A stretch of DNA of 64,000 bases from Tethya wilhelma (Eukaryota > Porifera > Demospongiae > Tethyida > Tethyidae), in assembly GCA_964030475.1 (NCBI GenBank), contig CAXIPT010000001.1, positions 6,458,166 to 6,522,165 of the forward strand. Direction: 5' to 3'. A program made the translations under genes and the position numbers. The notes under the pieces were generated by a model. That model was not told where the DNA came from. It did not search any database and was given only the letters and a program-made list of their open reading frames with translations. How positions within the stretch are numbered: the first letter of the stretch is position 1; every line of letters starts with the position of its first letter. Below are positions 34,464 to 48,522 of the stretch, in pieces.

Positions 34464-35822
34464 ATGGCAGCAGCTCCGTTGTCTACGGCTCAGAGGTTGG
34501 AAAAACTGCACCGTGTGGAGCAGGTATTTTCTCTTTTCGTCTATCTAATGAATTCTCAACATTTCTGATACTTTTCACTGTTTTCTCTGCGTGGCATGAG
34601 CTGAATAGGAGCACATACAAATCAGCCTTGATAAAAATGGTCAAAATGAATTATACTGTGATGTTATTAGGACATAAGTAAGATGCTGAGTCTGGCTGCT
34701 GATGCTGTAGAGGAGCTTTCAAAGGAGAATTCTTCCTCAGAAGTTGTGGAGTATAAGACAAAGGATTTTCTTAGGACTCTGCAAGTATGTGCATGTCGTG
34801 CATGCTTATCACCCACCACCTACATACACCTATTTATGTGTGATCTCATTACATTAACCTGTGCATTGTTGTTGTTTGTGTTCTATTGAGTCCCTTGTAC
34901 ATCTATGCAGCCATAGTCTACTAAAGAATGATCCGTATGTTGTATTGTTTGGTAAACATCAACACTTGATGCCACCTCCAGAACTATTTTGTAACCACCA
35001 GCATAGTATCCCTCACCACCAGTTTCCTGAAGGCTTCGAAATGCATATTGAAATGAGCAGCCCGACTACTGTTGCACATAACATCACCAGATTCTTTTCC
35101 CATGACCTATAATCGCCTATTAACCTCCATTCTCTAAATAGTTGTCACTACCATCAATGGGAATCGACTGGTGGGATTAGTGTTGCGTGAAAATGACTGG
35201 GGGGCCAACTTGGAGATTTTTTAATAAGCTATGTTGTAGCTGGACAGAGGATAGTGTCTCGTGGGTGTATGTGTGTACATTTATAGCTCAGTTTCCAAGG
35301 AAATATGGGTATATATGCAATAGGTATATGCAATAAGTGTATGTGCAACAAGTACAGTAAGTGTGTAATATGTGCAGTCTACACTAGTTTGTAGCCAATT
35401 TCACACCTTTATCTTCCCAACGCAGTGGTCTCTGTGAAATGCTTTGTAGTTGGCTCCGCCTGTGTCGTACTTTGAACTGTAATTTTTAACAGGATTAAAA
35501 GGGGTGGAAGAAAGCAAGCCTACGCAGTCGATAATTAATTTGTATTGTCTGAAAAATTGAATATGGAATTACGTACATTTTCGCCTCATATTAGAGTAAT
35601 GTAGCTTAGCACTCACTCACTGACTGGCCCCATTCAAAATGCCATCCTATGACAATGACTGTTTTGGCCTTCCTCTTGAAAGGAGCATGCTGCCTATTAT
35701 TTCATGAATGATCTTATTATTCCTTTTGTGACACTTGTAAGTTTTTCTCTTTTTGTGTGGTATAATGGTTCTACACGGTGCACATTCAGTTCTAGCCCAT
35801 TTCTTCGTGCAGCTTTTGCTTA

Positions 35823-35884
<62 letters not shown>

Positions 35885-37120
35885 NGTGTCTATATTATGT
35901 AATATGTGTAACTAGTATTGTTTCCTATGATGGGAATGAAGCTGTAAATATTATGGTAGTTGCTTGACTACAATCAGCCGAGATGCAATCAACAGTGCAA
36001 ACACTTTATGAATAGTAAACAATTAGAGTTTATCAGATTGTACAGGTCATGTTGTCAATGAGCACCTCTCACCTACCACTACCACTACCTGTTAGCAGCT
36101 CATTAGTTGCAATGCAAGTGCCTACAATGATGTGATGGTAATATTATGCACTATTATGTCTCCTTGCCGGGTGGCATGTGTGTGCATGTGTAAGACGGTA
36201 GTGATGGCTGTTCAATATTAATGTCCCGTATTGTGTTTCATAGCGAGCCACATTTCAAAGTGATTAAAACTTCAAAAGTGTTAAAATTAGATACATTTCA
36301 TTGATCTCTATAGGGTGGTCCCACTGATGAAGTTAGCTATGCGGCTTGTTATAACAGCGGATGATTTGTTATGCTCTGTGTGCATGATTGCAGAGCTACT
36401 ATATATTTAGTTAGAAAGTATGCAACGAATGTAATACAAAAATATTAAATTCTAATAATAGAGTATCTAGTGTCTCTTGCCATAGACAAAAATGCACGCA
36501 CACACGCATACAAAAATGCACATTTCTTTACTCACACTCACGGACACATTCACTCACACTTTCCTGCTCTCTGTATTAGGTCATAGAGAAGGGTCTATCC
36601 GAAGAAATTTCTTACCTCTCAAAAGTCTCTACCACACACCCTCACGAAGGCTCTGTCTATGGAGCAGAAAAGGTATGCTATACATTGGAGAATCTCTGGC
36701 ATTTCACGTCATTCAAATTGAGAGCTTTTGATTGTGTTACATTTTAGTAGACACTTATGGCCAGCTGCCTCATCCTTTGATATAATCTTTGGTTTTTGTA
36801 GTTGGGTAAATAGGGAACTAACGTAATTAGCAACGCCACTTGAGTCCATGCTACTATCAAAACTTATGAGAGACTTGAGAACCATGCTTTGAGAGGTGAC
36901 CTGTTCTTTTAGGTAAAGGGTGTTTGGTTACAGTATAGAAGCCTGTATAGCTTATCGCGTTGTCACTTTGAAATTCTAGCTGCTCTCTGGCAATTGTGCG
37001 CACAAAGCCTGACAGGAGCTCATCCTCCCATGTATCCACTGAAGGGTGATAATAAGGAATGCAATCTCAATGCACATTTCATATTTCACTGGTACTATGG
37101 TATGTGTTTCATCAACAATA

Positions 37121-37182
<62 letters not shown>

Positions 37183-37716
37183 TACACCGTTATGGATGGC
37201 TTCACTGTCTCTGAATGCCCTTCACCCCCAAGCCTATTATTCATTCATGTTGAGAAATTAGCATTGTGATTGGTGGAAAACATACCATAAACTGAACCAT
37301 GCCATACCCATGCACTTGCAGTGTGTAGACTTCACATTGTAACCCTGTTACACAATTACTGATTGCCACAGTGAATTGGATCGCACACATATTTGGCCAA
37401 CATTCCCATCTCATGCATTTTTGTCATGTTCATCTCCTGATCTGTTTTCATCATCAAAGTATCTCTCTACATGGTGATTGTGTCAACAAAACAACACTGT
37501 GTTATTGTAAAACCTGTTGTTTATTCTCCTTCTGGAATGTGTGTATGTGTGCATGCCTGGGCATTACTCACTCTCACTCACACGCTCTCTCTATCACATG
37601 CACACGCTTGTTAATTGTAGGACTACGAGTTAATCACCCAACAGACAAGCTTCACAAAGGAGCGGTTACAACAGTTCACAGACAAGAATTGGGCAACTGC
37701 TAGTGTTCACAAATAG
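34464..37716 (+). CDS. MED11: Mediator complex subunit 11
   Basis: Four exons (34464-34523, 34671-34784, 36580-36672, 37621-37716) join in phase 0 into about 120 residues. The start MAAAPLSTAQRLEKLHRVEQ is followed by the hydrophobic helix DISKMLSLAADAVEELSKE, then VIEKGLSEEISYLSKVSTTHPHEGSVYG, the MED11 HEGS signature, and a C-terminal helix (ITQQTSFTKERLQQF). MED11 pairs with MED22 in the Mediator head and contacts RNA polymerase II/TFIIH in the nucleus. Length matches the family (about 117 aa). Intron 2 is 1.8 kb and contains a (CT)n run interrupted by an N at 35885, so its true length is uncertain. Intron 3 carries a (CA)n tract. Confidence 0.92.
35827..35885. repeat. (CT)n microsatellite ending at an assembly N
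   Basis: An uninterrupted CT tract of about 58 bp that stops at a single N, suggesting a join or collapse in the assembly rather than a true end. Confidence 0.9.
37128..37174. repeat. (CA)n microsatellite in MED11 intron 3
   Basis: Near-perfect CA dinucleotide run. The apparent HTHT open frames across it are artefacts of the repeat. Confidence 0.9.
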
Positions 37717-39440
37717 CACAGTTATATTTAGTGTTTGCTTTTAATGGACACTCTATCTTTCCTTTCATCTCATGTTTTGTGAGTGTTGTTTCTCTTCTCA
37801 GCTTGTCTTCATCAATTAATTCACCTTGTAATAAACTTGCTCGAGGCTACTAGCTTAGCACCATGACCCAGCTTCGCCTCGTTCCCAGGCTCTTCTCGTC
37901 CCGGTAGCTAGCTAACTAGTTTACACATAAACACACCCTCCGCACACCCACACACACATGTCTGTTGTACAATCATGCATACATACATACAGGGGTATAG
38001 GCTAATCTTTTATGTTAGTTGTAAGTGTAATAAATAAACACAAATGATGGGAGGGAGCACTATCAAAATCTCAAACATGAAGTTATGACTGCTAAATGAC
38101 TTCAATTCTTCGCCAGTCTGGTGCCGTATTACAACACAGCTCCCATTGTTATTGTAGGGGTGCAGTCATTGGACATGGCATGTCGGACTCTTGGAGTGTT
38201 TCCACGAATGAAATAATTATTATTAGACGTCATCGATTAATATTAATCATTATTGATAACATTTTGAACAATTGTAATTAGTGTCACGCACGAAAAACAG
38301 TGGCCAACACGCATGCATGCACACATCTTGGAAGGCTGCTGGGTCATATTCTATCAGCGAGTCTCTGTGAGCAGTTGTGGAATGTGTTGACTAATATGTA
38401 GCAATTCCAAGTTGAATATGCCACTTTGGCCCATGCATGAAAAGCATGCACCTAGCAGCTTTACACATCACATAGCTAGATTATAGCCTGTTACTCATTC
38501 ATTGTAAGAGTGCATGCAACCAACCATCATAACAAGTGATACAAGGTGGTATGTAGATAACACCCAAACCCTCATTCTGCAGCTCATGATCAGCTAGTAC
38601 CATTCATTTTTATTTTTAGTAATCATGCATGGTTGATTGAAAAAGATGTAACCAAGAAAAGTTTTTTTGTTATTATTTTTTTTCTTCAAAAGCTGATTTC
38701 TTTGTATAACTGCAAAAATAATAATACTGAGTGTGTCACAATGTACATATATACGTTGCACGTTGACATGTCGTAGTCTTAAAAAGTATAAAGAAGCATA
38801 CACCAGGCCACACAGCCAACTGATGTGGAAAGGTAAAAGTCGATTGAAGATAGTGTTACAATAATTATAGCCAATAGTGAACGCTGAGAACATGTATAGT
38901 CAGTGATATACGATAATTAGTACATATAGAACTTTGTGACACTTCATTATATACATCTGTAATACATATGGCTGCTGATATTGAATACAAAGTGATAGGA
39001 CTTTGATGATGATAACAAAGAGTGAATGTTTTGGGCAAATAGTACGTGAGCACATGAGAATTGTACCACGAACACATAAACGAACATGGTGTACACAAGG
39101 ACATCAACATAGCACACACACATATAAACACAAACACACACAACACCAACTAATGCCACAACTTAAATTATTGAGACATTGTTCCAATTGACAGTAAAAG
39201 CAGAAAAAAAAATTGAACAAGCAAAGGAACACACACAAAGACGATAACTAAAACACCAGAGAAAAATAATAATAATTTGGGATTTTCAAATGGGTCCCTA
39301 GAGATATGATTTTTGTGACTGACTTGTTGAATGTCTAGAGGATGTGGGGGGAATTGGGTGGAGACAAAATTCTTTGAAATAATGTATGAAAACATATAAT
39401 ATGCAATATAACTTGCTGAACGTTTCACCATTTAGAATGG
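37717..39440. other. Intergenic region MED11 / CUB protein
   Basis: AT-rich. It includes a GAGGCTA / CCTCGTTCCCAGGC cluster at about 37843-37906 related to the tiny inverted-repeat family, and CA-rich patches near 37929-37960 and 39112-39142. I see no gene. Confidence 0.5.
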
Positions 39441-41660
39441 CTACAATATTGAGTTTTGTAGTTCGTATGAACCAAGTGCTTCTACATACTGCTCTGCAAG
39501 ATATCTCTGCTCTGGACATTCAGGGTTTTCTAGAATTTCTTCGACTCTCTCTAATCCACCTTGCATCATTTCTGTTAACCACTGGCCTATTTTTTTGTCC
39601 TATAGAGAAACACAGAGAAAAGAGGTTCTATTTAAAACACATGTACGTTTTTTGTATACCTGCACAAAGGTGCACTTGGAATGTGAGGAATGCTACACTT
39701 ATAATCTAATAACACTGCATGGGTTACGCTGCTACAGTGATCACTGAGTGGGCATGACTGTATTATTGACAGTGATAAGATGGCACAGTAACTTTGTTAG
39801 CAGAATCAACTGTGCCAGGTCAAACACTACATATCACTGGAAAAGATCAGCTGATTCAATAAGGCAGCTAGCTACTCACAATATTGTACTACACACGCAA
39901 AGGATCCTAGTATGAGGCCCACGCATTGTCGTCTGCAGCGACAAATCCTATGCAAGATCGAGAGACTGCTGTGAAGTTTTAGTACTAGCTAATTTCAAAC
40001 AATAATTGTTTGTATAGTACTTACATCTAACGCTGCTTCCTTTTTCATCTGATGTCTGTACTCCCTTTGACTCATGCCTGCAGAGTGACAAACGAAAAGA
40101 GAGAACAATAAATCAACCTGTGGGCTATAATCCCAGTAGGATTGATCAGAGGTGCATGTTTTGCAGAGTGTGCTAAATTGACAAGTCTCTAAAAAAATGA
40201 TTAGAATTCCTCATGGTTAAGTGATACAAATTGCACTGTATCACTGACATACGTCAAAATAATAAATACTTGAATTCCACTTATTAGAGTAACTATGGAA
40301 AACAACTCACTGGATTCTTGTGAGTGTGCAGACCGTCTTCTCCTGCCAGACTCGCATGTACAAGGTCGTTGGCCTTCCACCTTTGGCCAGTTACTGAGAC
40401 ATACTGATCCAAAAAACCCGCGTTTTTCAGCAGAATCATCAGCATGAAAGTATAGTTGTACTCTTCTTCTGTTTCTGATTTCTATACTGTGTAGTGTATC
40501 ACAGTATCTTGGAATATCTTGCTGACTTTTACTCGTTTGCACGCTGAAATAGTCCTTGCTGCATCTATCGCTCGATTCAATTAAGAACTCTGAGAAATAG
40601 ATGTTCATTCTACAATGAGGTGGAATTTTGATCTGCCAAATCTTATCCATATTTGCCGGATATGTGTCTTGCACTAGACCACCTGTGACATTGATGTTGT
40701 CCGTGAAGATCAGTCCCAGATGGAGTGAGTTCTGTAGTCCGGTAACTTTGGGTTCTGGTGAGCGTGTAATGTTCTTGACCCATACTTTCTGTATTTTATG
40801 GTCTATCTCCGTTCCGGCATGTTCACTAAAGGTACATGGAAAAGGTGTTTGTTTGGGATGGAAAAAATTGACATTCCTAGCGTTGCTAAGATTTACAAGA
40901 GTTACTGGGTTGCACTTTAAGAAGTGCAGAATATTATATTTATTTATGAATCATTTTCACTTACCATTCTAGGCTATTTACGGCTCCCGAACAGTTGCTT
41001 GTGGAACTGGTTGTTGTTACATTAATTTCTTTCAATACATGAGTGACTGTGTAGTTGTAACAGAGTACTGAGTTGGCACTCCTACACATAAAGAAAACAA
41101 TGGAACAGTAAGGATAATGACAGTTATACACTTCTATGAATATACAGACAATCACGACCACCAATGATGCTGTTGTTTTTTATGCAAGCACAAACGATAG
41201 AACCAGGTCCACCCCGCAATTAGAAGCAACAGTTACATGATTTATATTGACTTCATATTGGACTGCACAGAAGCCAAGCATGCAACACTGCTAAAGACAA
41301 CCTGCGAGCAAGCAAGCAAGCTGCTCGTCTTGCCCTCAAACTACCTGCTGCTCAAGCTACTCCCTTGAGATTTTAGGTCATGCACGGCAAGTTACGTTAC
41401 ATAAGTTTACCAATTTCGACCTTACAGTTTTTCATAAACAAACTATCTATAAACCATATTTAGCTGCAAGAGTCTATTGTCCTTACCATTGTTCTCCACA
41501 CCACTTCTTCTCGCAGGTGTGTGTAAAGAATCTCGCATCATTAGGTTGGTGCCTCGGTCTTGCCATAGAGCTGCGTAACAAGGCTAGGAGCAACAAGCAG
41601 GCTGTAAAAATCTTTGCACCCAGAACAGTAGTTCTTCTCTTGACTTTGTGAGATGCCATC
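39441..41660 (-). CDS. Secreted CUB-domain protein with polybasic cleavage site
   Basis: Starts MASHKVKRRTTVLGAKIFTA at 41660 with a signal peptide (hydrophobic AKIFTACLLLLALL). The second exon (40967-41084) is Asn/Ser/Thr-rich with several N-glycosylation sequons (NYT, NVT, NCS). A long exon (about 40314-40828) holds one CUB domain: TYPANMDKIWQIKIPPHC, MNIYFSEFLIESSDRCSKDYFSV, ending HADDSAEKRGFFGSVCLSN. Next comes CTCESGRRRRSAHSQ, an R-R-R-R furin-type site. Two short exons then encode a charged helical tail (YRHQMKKEAALD; KKIGQWLTEMMQGGLERVEEIL) to TAG at 39441-39443. Exon phases agree throughout. CUB domains mediate extracellular protein contacts. No protease domain is present. The family is not recognised; it may be a proprotein that releases the C-terminal peptide. 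Confidence 0.7.
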
Positions 41661-42117
41661 TTGGTAATATTAATGAGTGACTGTGCTCTCTATACTGATA
41701 CTCCTGACCACAGCAAGAGCTATGAATGTTTTAGATGTGGTCAATTACGTGGTGTTCTCGTGACTGAGCTCTCTGTTGACCACAACTTATATTTATAAAA
41801 AGGTTTCTATAGCTAAAATTAAATACTTCCTCCTTTGCTGTCAACAATATTAGGAATGACGAACATCCCACACATACAAAACTTTCACCGTGCCGAACAC
41901 GATTGGTTGTGAATACATGTATGCTGAAATATACTTCCGCATTTATACTCGATTTCCAGGAAATGATTCTTGTTACATTGCTCAATACCAATTGCATGAT
42001 ATGATCAGATCGCGATGGCAATCAAACAACACAAATTGTACATTTATGTGCACATGACAGTCAAAGTGTGAAATTGTGAACACCATTATAATGTAAGGTA
42101 GACTGAAGCTAGAACTT

Positions 42118-42422
42118 TCAAGATTGTGGTTCAGTAACAGAGTGCTCCTCGGCAATTTTTTGCTTACTTCTGAAGATCCCATACTCCAACATATATGTGT
42201 TCGCATCGCACCTGTCAATTAAAGTGTAGGAGTAGTATAATATAAATGAATACAATTGAACTTTGACCCTTTATCACCACACACTAAGAATTATTTTTCC
42301 ACTGAAACTATCCACAATACTGGTGACTTCATGCAGTCATGACAATAGTCCACTACTCACATTTTCCCCAGGTCTGACTGTTTCTGTATAATGCTCTTCT
42401 GCAAGTCCCTTAGAGAGGCCAT
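42118..42422 (-). CDS. Hypothetical 51-residue protein (two exons)
   Basis: Exon 42361-42422 (MASLRDLQKSIIQKQSDLGK) and exon 42118-42211 (CDANTYMLEYGIFRSKQ ... EPQS, TGA) join in phase across a 149-bp GT-AG intron. The product is a short amphipathic helical protein with no signal peptide or membrane segment. The clean splice phase and start context support it as a gene, but I do not recognise the family and it could be a chance arrangement. Confidence 0.4.
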
Positions 42423-44382
42423 GATGGAAGAAGACTTGGTCTTGAGATTTCTTGTGTGAGTTGTTAAGAGTTGTGTACACCAGTGGAGATAGAACTGAAG
42501 GTGTAGAGAACACTCCAGTCTCTCTGCCAAGTGTGTGTGTGTGTGTGTGTGTGTGTATGGTGTGTGTGTGTGTGTTTGCATGTATATGCACACATGTAAA
42601 CATCTAAACATGTGACTACGTGACTACAAAAGCGCATGTACACATGTATGCACACTTGGATAAAAAGAAGGATATGCACGTGCATACACCACACCAGTAC
42701 AACCAACATAACAAATACAAATGATGTGGTGTAGCAGGTATTTTTATGCAAGGGTAGAATGAATCAAAATTAGTGTGACTTGAAAGAGGAATGGAATTAG
42801 CCGATACAACCTATTTATGCCAGCCGATACCACTTCTAATTAATTGTACATCTGGGTGCTGTCCTCAATGTAATTAGATTAAACCGGTCACATACCAGCC
42901 TGACTTATAAGTGGTTGTTTTTTTGCACAGAACCGCAGTTGTTCGAGGTCTTCATTAAATTGTAATTATCCTGTCATAAAATTGTTAGTTGAGAAATTCT
43001 TGTAATTGGATGAGAAAAATTGAAAAAGAGTGAGGGTTATGTGGCTTAGAGCATACAGAGCATGCAGGAAGTATCGCCAACCACTTTGACAATTAGTGCA
43101 TACGAATGACTTGTGTGCAAGCTACAGCAGGCACCAGTCCAAACAAATCCTTCCTTTATGTGCCACACTAGCTTGGAACACGTCTTCACTGTGACATCAC
43201 ATCACAGCAACACTGAATTGCTGAAACACAGCCAAGCTTTTGAAGTAGGACTGTTGAAAGGCAAGCTATTATGTGACCTTTAAAGCACAGCAACAAATAG
43301 CAAACAACCAAAACGAGAGGCAGAGAGAGTGAGAGAAAAAAACAGCAAAAACTAACCATATATGTACACAAGTGAATGGGAAGAGAAGACAAGCATGCAT
43401 GAGAAGCACGCTGAGATAGTTGTGGTGTTGCATTCCTAAAACAATATGCCTAATTTTATGGGCTATGAATGAGTTATTATAGTTACACAGAATTTTTTTT
43501 AGAGAGTATAAAAATAATACCAGCTGTGAGTGAGAGAGAGTAATTGAAAGTAATTGTCCAGACAGAGAATGACACTTAACCCATTATGTGATCGCTTCGT
43601 CCCATCTGTCCGATAGGAACAACCAAATTATCCTCCTGAGATAGCTGTCACAGATTCCACTCACTGTTTTTCAAAACTGACTCGTTAGTGAGTATTAATA
43701 ATACAAAGTGGAAAAGAATCTGAAATTAAATTAAATTAACATGACGACGCTCTTACACAAGCACATACACACATTCAAAACACATCAAAATTATAATCAT
43801 TGCCCCTGGGTGTACTATTGGTCACCGTGACCTGTACATGCGTATGTAGACTTTGTTGCGATGTTGACTACAAGAAGCAAGAGAGAAGTACTAGAATAGC
43901 ATAGCATTTTGCCTGCTATGCCCACACACGAACATCACTCATCAAACGTAATGAATACCGTGACTAAGAGGCTTGAAAGTGGCAGGTCAGTGGGATCGTG
44001 TGAGCATGCAGTAGGTACACATAATATCAAGTTTCAACGGGAGCCAGAATGTTCGTATTTCAAGGCAGGAAAAATATTCCACTACAATGTCTCTACATAG
44101 AGGCTGACTTTGTATTATTAGGGAGTTATGCTAATGCTATTATGTTACAATATTATCTATTGTGTATGCCTTGTAGGTAGCCTATGAAAACACAACTATG
44201 AAAATTCCACAGCAAGAGTAAAAATAAGTAATAACAAGGACCAAACCTGTTCTAACAAATTTGCTGAAACAGAAAACACATAGTTTGCGACTAACGAGAC
44301 ATATGTTCCTTCCCACAAAAAAATAAAAACACCTTAGCCAGAAATTATTCTCCATGAGAGCTGAAGGGCAAAAATATGCCAT

Positions 44383-44422
<40 letters not shown>

Positions 44423-45458
44423 ACCTGCATGCAAGTTGCTTAGCTCAAAATTTCCTCTCACTCCTTCAATTGCACAATAAACAGAGCTGAGAATGCAACA
44501 ACTGCAGCGGAGCAAAAAACAACTCAAAGCCTACTGATTTCTGCCAAACAAGCACAGAAGAAAAGCACCGAGGAAGGGAGCAATACAAGCACATTTTCAA
44601 GATGAGCTTGCACATTCAAGCGGCCTCCACCTGGCACACACTGTACGAGGAGTGGCGGCTTCTTGCTTAATAATGCCGTGCGTCATTAGTATTGTGTAAC
44701 TAAACAAAGACCCGTTTGCTGAACGGCCTTACACAATGTTTGTTCTACTCAACAATGATCTTCTCTTGCTTCCCGTGTATGTGTGCATGTGTGTGAGTGG
44801 CTCAACGAAAAGAAAACAGAATTGTTTATACTAGAGGAAAAAAGTCGATTAATGTTCCACATTTGATAGTGATGCAATAGAACAGGTGATGGAATGCAAC
44901 TAAATAAGCTCTGAATGCTGAAAAAGAAAACTGGATGAGAAAATCACCCAATCAGTTTGAAATCGAGCACAGGACAAATCTTTTGTCAAGTTCACAGTCG
45001 TAATAATGCACACACTATATAAACAGACACATCATGTGATAGAATGTAAGCAACACAAACAAGTACCTATATCACGTACACTCCCAAGCTTGTACGCAGC
45101 TTCAAGCATTGTTGTAGCTTTGTAGATACACATACACACACACACAACACACACACACACACAAGGTATCCAGAAGCAGGCTACATTCCAACGAGACCAC
45201 GATCATGTGAAGAAACCTTTATCGTAAAGTCCCCAGTATGAACCCAATGCAAGTGGAGTCTGCATGGAGGAGTCAGTGGTCAGTGGGCACTTAAAGGAAA
45301 TCCTGGGCAGACATTAAGTGAATCACATTTCTCAATACATCAATAAACATACAAAATGACAACTGAAAATGGTATAGCTCAGAAGCAGCAGTCCAAACAA
45401 CAGAAGCTATGTTAGAAACCACTAGAGAATCCTTAGTTACCATGAGACACCACCATCC

Positions 45459-45508
<50 letters not shown>

Positions 45509-47171
45509 CACAGTAGCTGGTCGAGTTGGTAACTTATTATTGATCCACAAGTGACACACAATGATAATGATGGTACCATTGAACAATGGAATTACGTACT
45601 ACATTACCCATCACTTATGCCAACAATTATCACCTAATGTTTCAACAATAAAACCAATCAAAAACAGCAATAATTGAATCTGTGAAAAAAATTATCACTG
45701 CATAGCAATCCCACCACATGTCTGAGTGGCAGAGCTAATTTTTTTTCTCCTTAAAATCATTAGCCATCCAATAACCTGCCTGCTCTCTGAGTAAAAAGGG
45801 AATTCCAGACACATGGAATCACTACATGGTGGTAGCCATCAGGCGAGAGACAACAATGGAAGGACGAAGACAGTTGCCTAAAGCATAATAGCATGCATGT
45901 ATACATCACCTCATTCGCTACAACAGAAACCATTGGAGTGTGTGTGTGTGTGCCCTCTTGCCTATAATACTGGGCCGGAATCAGTTGGAGGGCTATTTTC
46001 AAGTGCCTCATGCAAAGTGGGAAACTCTAGGAGTGTGCAGCTGCAGCTGTGGGAATAGCATTCCTTCTCTATTGTGGTGATTAGACTCATTAGAGTGACC
46101 TTGTGCACGAATTTGTGCGGCCCCATTGTGTGCGTGCAAATACGTATAAGTAACTATTTCAGCAATCTCGGCTACGGAAACCCAAGCAGAGCAGGGCGCC
46201 TGGGTGACAGTGGGAATGAGGGGCAGCTGGTGGTTTGTCAGTGGTGTTTCATCTCCATAGGGGTAATGGTCGCCGAGGAAACACTACCTTGTTGTTACAA
46301 TAATGGGTAATCATTTGTGTTTTGTGTGCGTGCATACAGGCATGTGAGAGAGACCATACATACACATATAAGGATGTTCATTACAGTTTTTCAAAAGAGG
46401 GTGCTCTGAGAGGATATACGGTTTCCTGGTGAACACACAACTATGTGCATGATACGTTCCAGGGTAAGCGTAATATTATCATTATTTTTGATACGTGTAT
46501 CCGAGACAGATGCTCCGGAATTTATTTGTGGAAGGCCAGTCACACATTAACACACCGAAAATTAAATAGTTGGAATAACATTAGAGTAAAATGGTTTTGA
46601 CTGTAAGGATACAATCTCATTGAATATCAAACCCCAGTCTCACCACAGGTGGAGGATACTGCAATCAGTGCTTTACACTGTTACGACCACAATGTAACCC
46701 ACATCTCCTCATGATACGCAAACATAATTACACTCAACCCAAACATTTGGCAAATCACATCCACACACACATGAATAATATGCCTACGTCATTTTTCTTT
46801 TTTTACACACAGCACAAATCGACCAACACACACACACACACGGCACCGTCATCCTCGCAGCTAACCCACTGGCTTCCTTACTGACAGCTCTTGAGTGGGC
46901 AGTGTGAAGGATTTCTCTATTGTGTGAGAGGACTATGGCTGGACGGTGAATTGAATTCTCTCAGCTAGTTATCCTGTACTGAGCTAGTGGTAGTCAGAGA
47001 GGGAGAGAGAGGGAGTAGTGGGTTGTCAAGACTTTAGACAGTCTCCATGGTTTCTGACACCTAGTTGAATTGATGAGCGTGGCTAGAGAAGTAAGGTGTG
47101 ACCATTTGTGTTTGTGTACATGTCTGTCTGTAGAAATTGGACTAGAGCATACACACACACACGGAGGGAGG

Positions 47172-47233
<62 letters not shown>

Positions 47234-48434
47234 TGTGTTGAGAATGCTGTGTTGACAGCTGACCAAGTACCTCCCTTCCTCAGTCAAGAGTGACAATCTT
47301 GTTACTAGGAACATGCAACGAACCTACACCCAAGGATCAACATGTGCACCTGGCGAAGGATTGCTAAGCACTCTGATTGCTTATTTAATCATTTAAAACC
47401 AGAGCTGAGATAATTTTACAATGGTGGGTTCATTATTCTTCGAAACTATTCCTTTTTAGACATAATTCTAGGTAGGCTACATCATTCTCCATGTAGCAGA
47501 TTACTACTCCCCACATCCCTCCCATCTCCCACCACTGGTCATGCACCCAACGAACTTCCATGTTAATTAGCACACACAATTTTGTCTGTAGTCAAACAGA
47601 ACCATAAATCAAATCAATTTCATTAAGGATGCCCTTAGTGATTAATATATGTTAGCAAACTTGGAAAACATTTCAACACCAGTGACAGAGTGACGGCATC
47701 TCAGAACACACAAATGCTACCGCCACCGCCACGGATGTGCACACTGAAGGTCTCATCAATAGCTAGAGGGCAAAAGAACATGAGGCTCAAAATTACTGCA
47801 CTTCATACCAAGGGTATGGTGACTACATTGATATATACCACACACACACACACGTAGACTGAATGTGACTTGATTGTACACTAAATGCAGGGTTATCCCA
47901 TAATACGCATTAACACCTGTAGACATGCATAGAGACACACACATACACACAGTCTCTCAGTCACTCCACTTGCCTTTGATGTCGAAAGATTATAGAATAA
48001 TGCCACTATAGTTCTAACGCTTAATTCCTCCAATCAGCCCCTTTCTCTAGACATCACACACCACACACCACACACAGGGAGAGCTAGAGACACAAACAAC
48101 ACAACAGAGATTACCTCTTACTAGTACACACACTCACACACACACTCATATGCAGAGCTCGCACACATGCACCATTTTTAATCCCATTAAAGAGTCTGGG
48201 TTTATCATTCCTCGAGTGGACCACCCTATATTAAGGCACGTGCTTGCACCCCTTAAGTCCTAAACTAGCACAGAGAGACAAAGCACAGTGTGGAGTAACT
48301 TTCAAACAAACAAAATGCCTTCACTTCTTTTGTCCCACTACCAATTTCCCCTCACACTTGCATACACAACAGCTTAGAAGTGAATTATTCCCACAATGCA
48401 CAAACACAGCTGTCCCATAATTCCACTCATTAGA
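42423..48434. other. Gene-poor region rich in CA/GA microsatellites
   Basis: Six kilobases without a supportable gene. It contains (GT)n/(CA)n at 42533-42573, 44385-44416, 45136-45163 and 45461-45502, and a GA run at 47176-47228. Open frames here are either repeat-encoded or short with no splice partners. An N at 48435 marks the right end. Confidence 0.6.
47162..47228. repeat. (GGGA)n/(GA)n microsatellite
   Basis: GGAGGGAGGGAGGGAG followed by an uninterrupted GA run of about 50 bp, preceded by a short CA run. Confidence 0.9.
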
Positions 48435-48435
48435 N

Positions 48436-48522
48436 ACCTTTTATTGTTGATGATTTTGTATGGGGAAATGTCCACCAGTCGGGTGGACATTTCCCCATAC
48501 AAAATCATCAACAATAAAAGGT
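48436..48522. repeat. Perfect 41-bp palindrome next to an N
   Basis: 48436-48476 and 48482-48522 are exact reverse complements separated by 5 nt (AGTCG). The structure abuts the N at 48435. A perfect short-loop fold-back at a contig edge is most easily read as an assembly or library artefact. Confidence 0.85.

Noticed and set aside
36494..37269. Open frames with long His-Thr runs
   Set aside because: They are translations of (CA)n microsatellites in MED11 intron 3 and have no conserved sequence outside the repeat.
43909..44100. 63-residue open frame starting MPAMPTHEHH
   Set aside because: No splice partners, no domain and no supporting context; length is within chance expectation.
47070..47314. 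Open frames with Arg-Glu or Leu-Ser runs
   Set aside because: Encoded by a (GA)n microsatellite; both strands give equally long repeat frames, as expected by chance.
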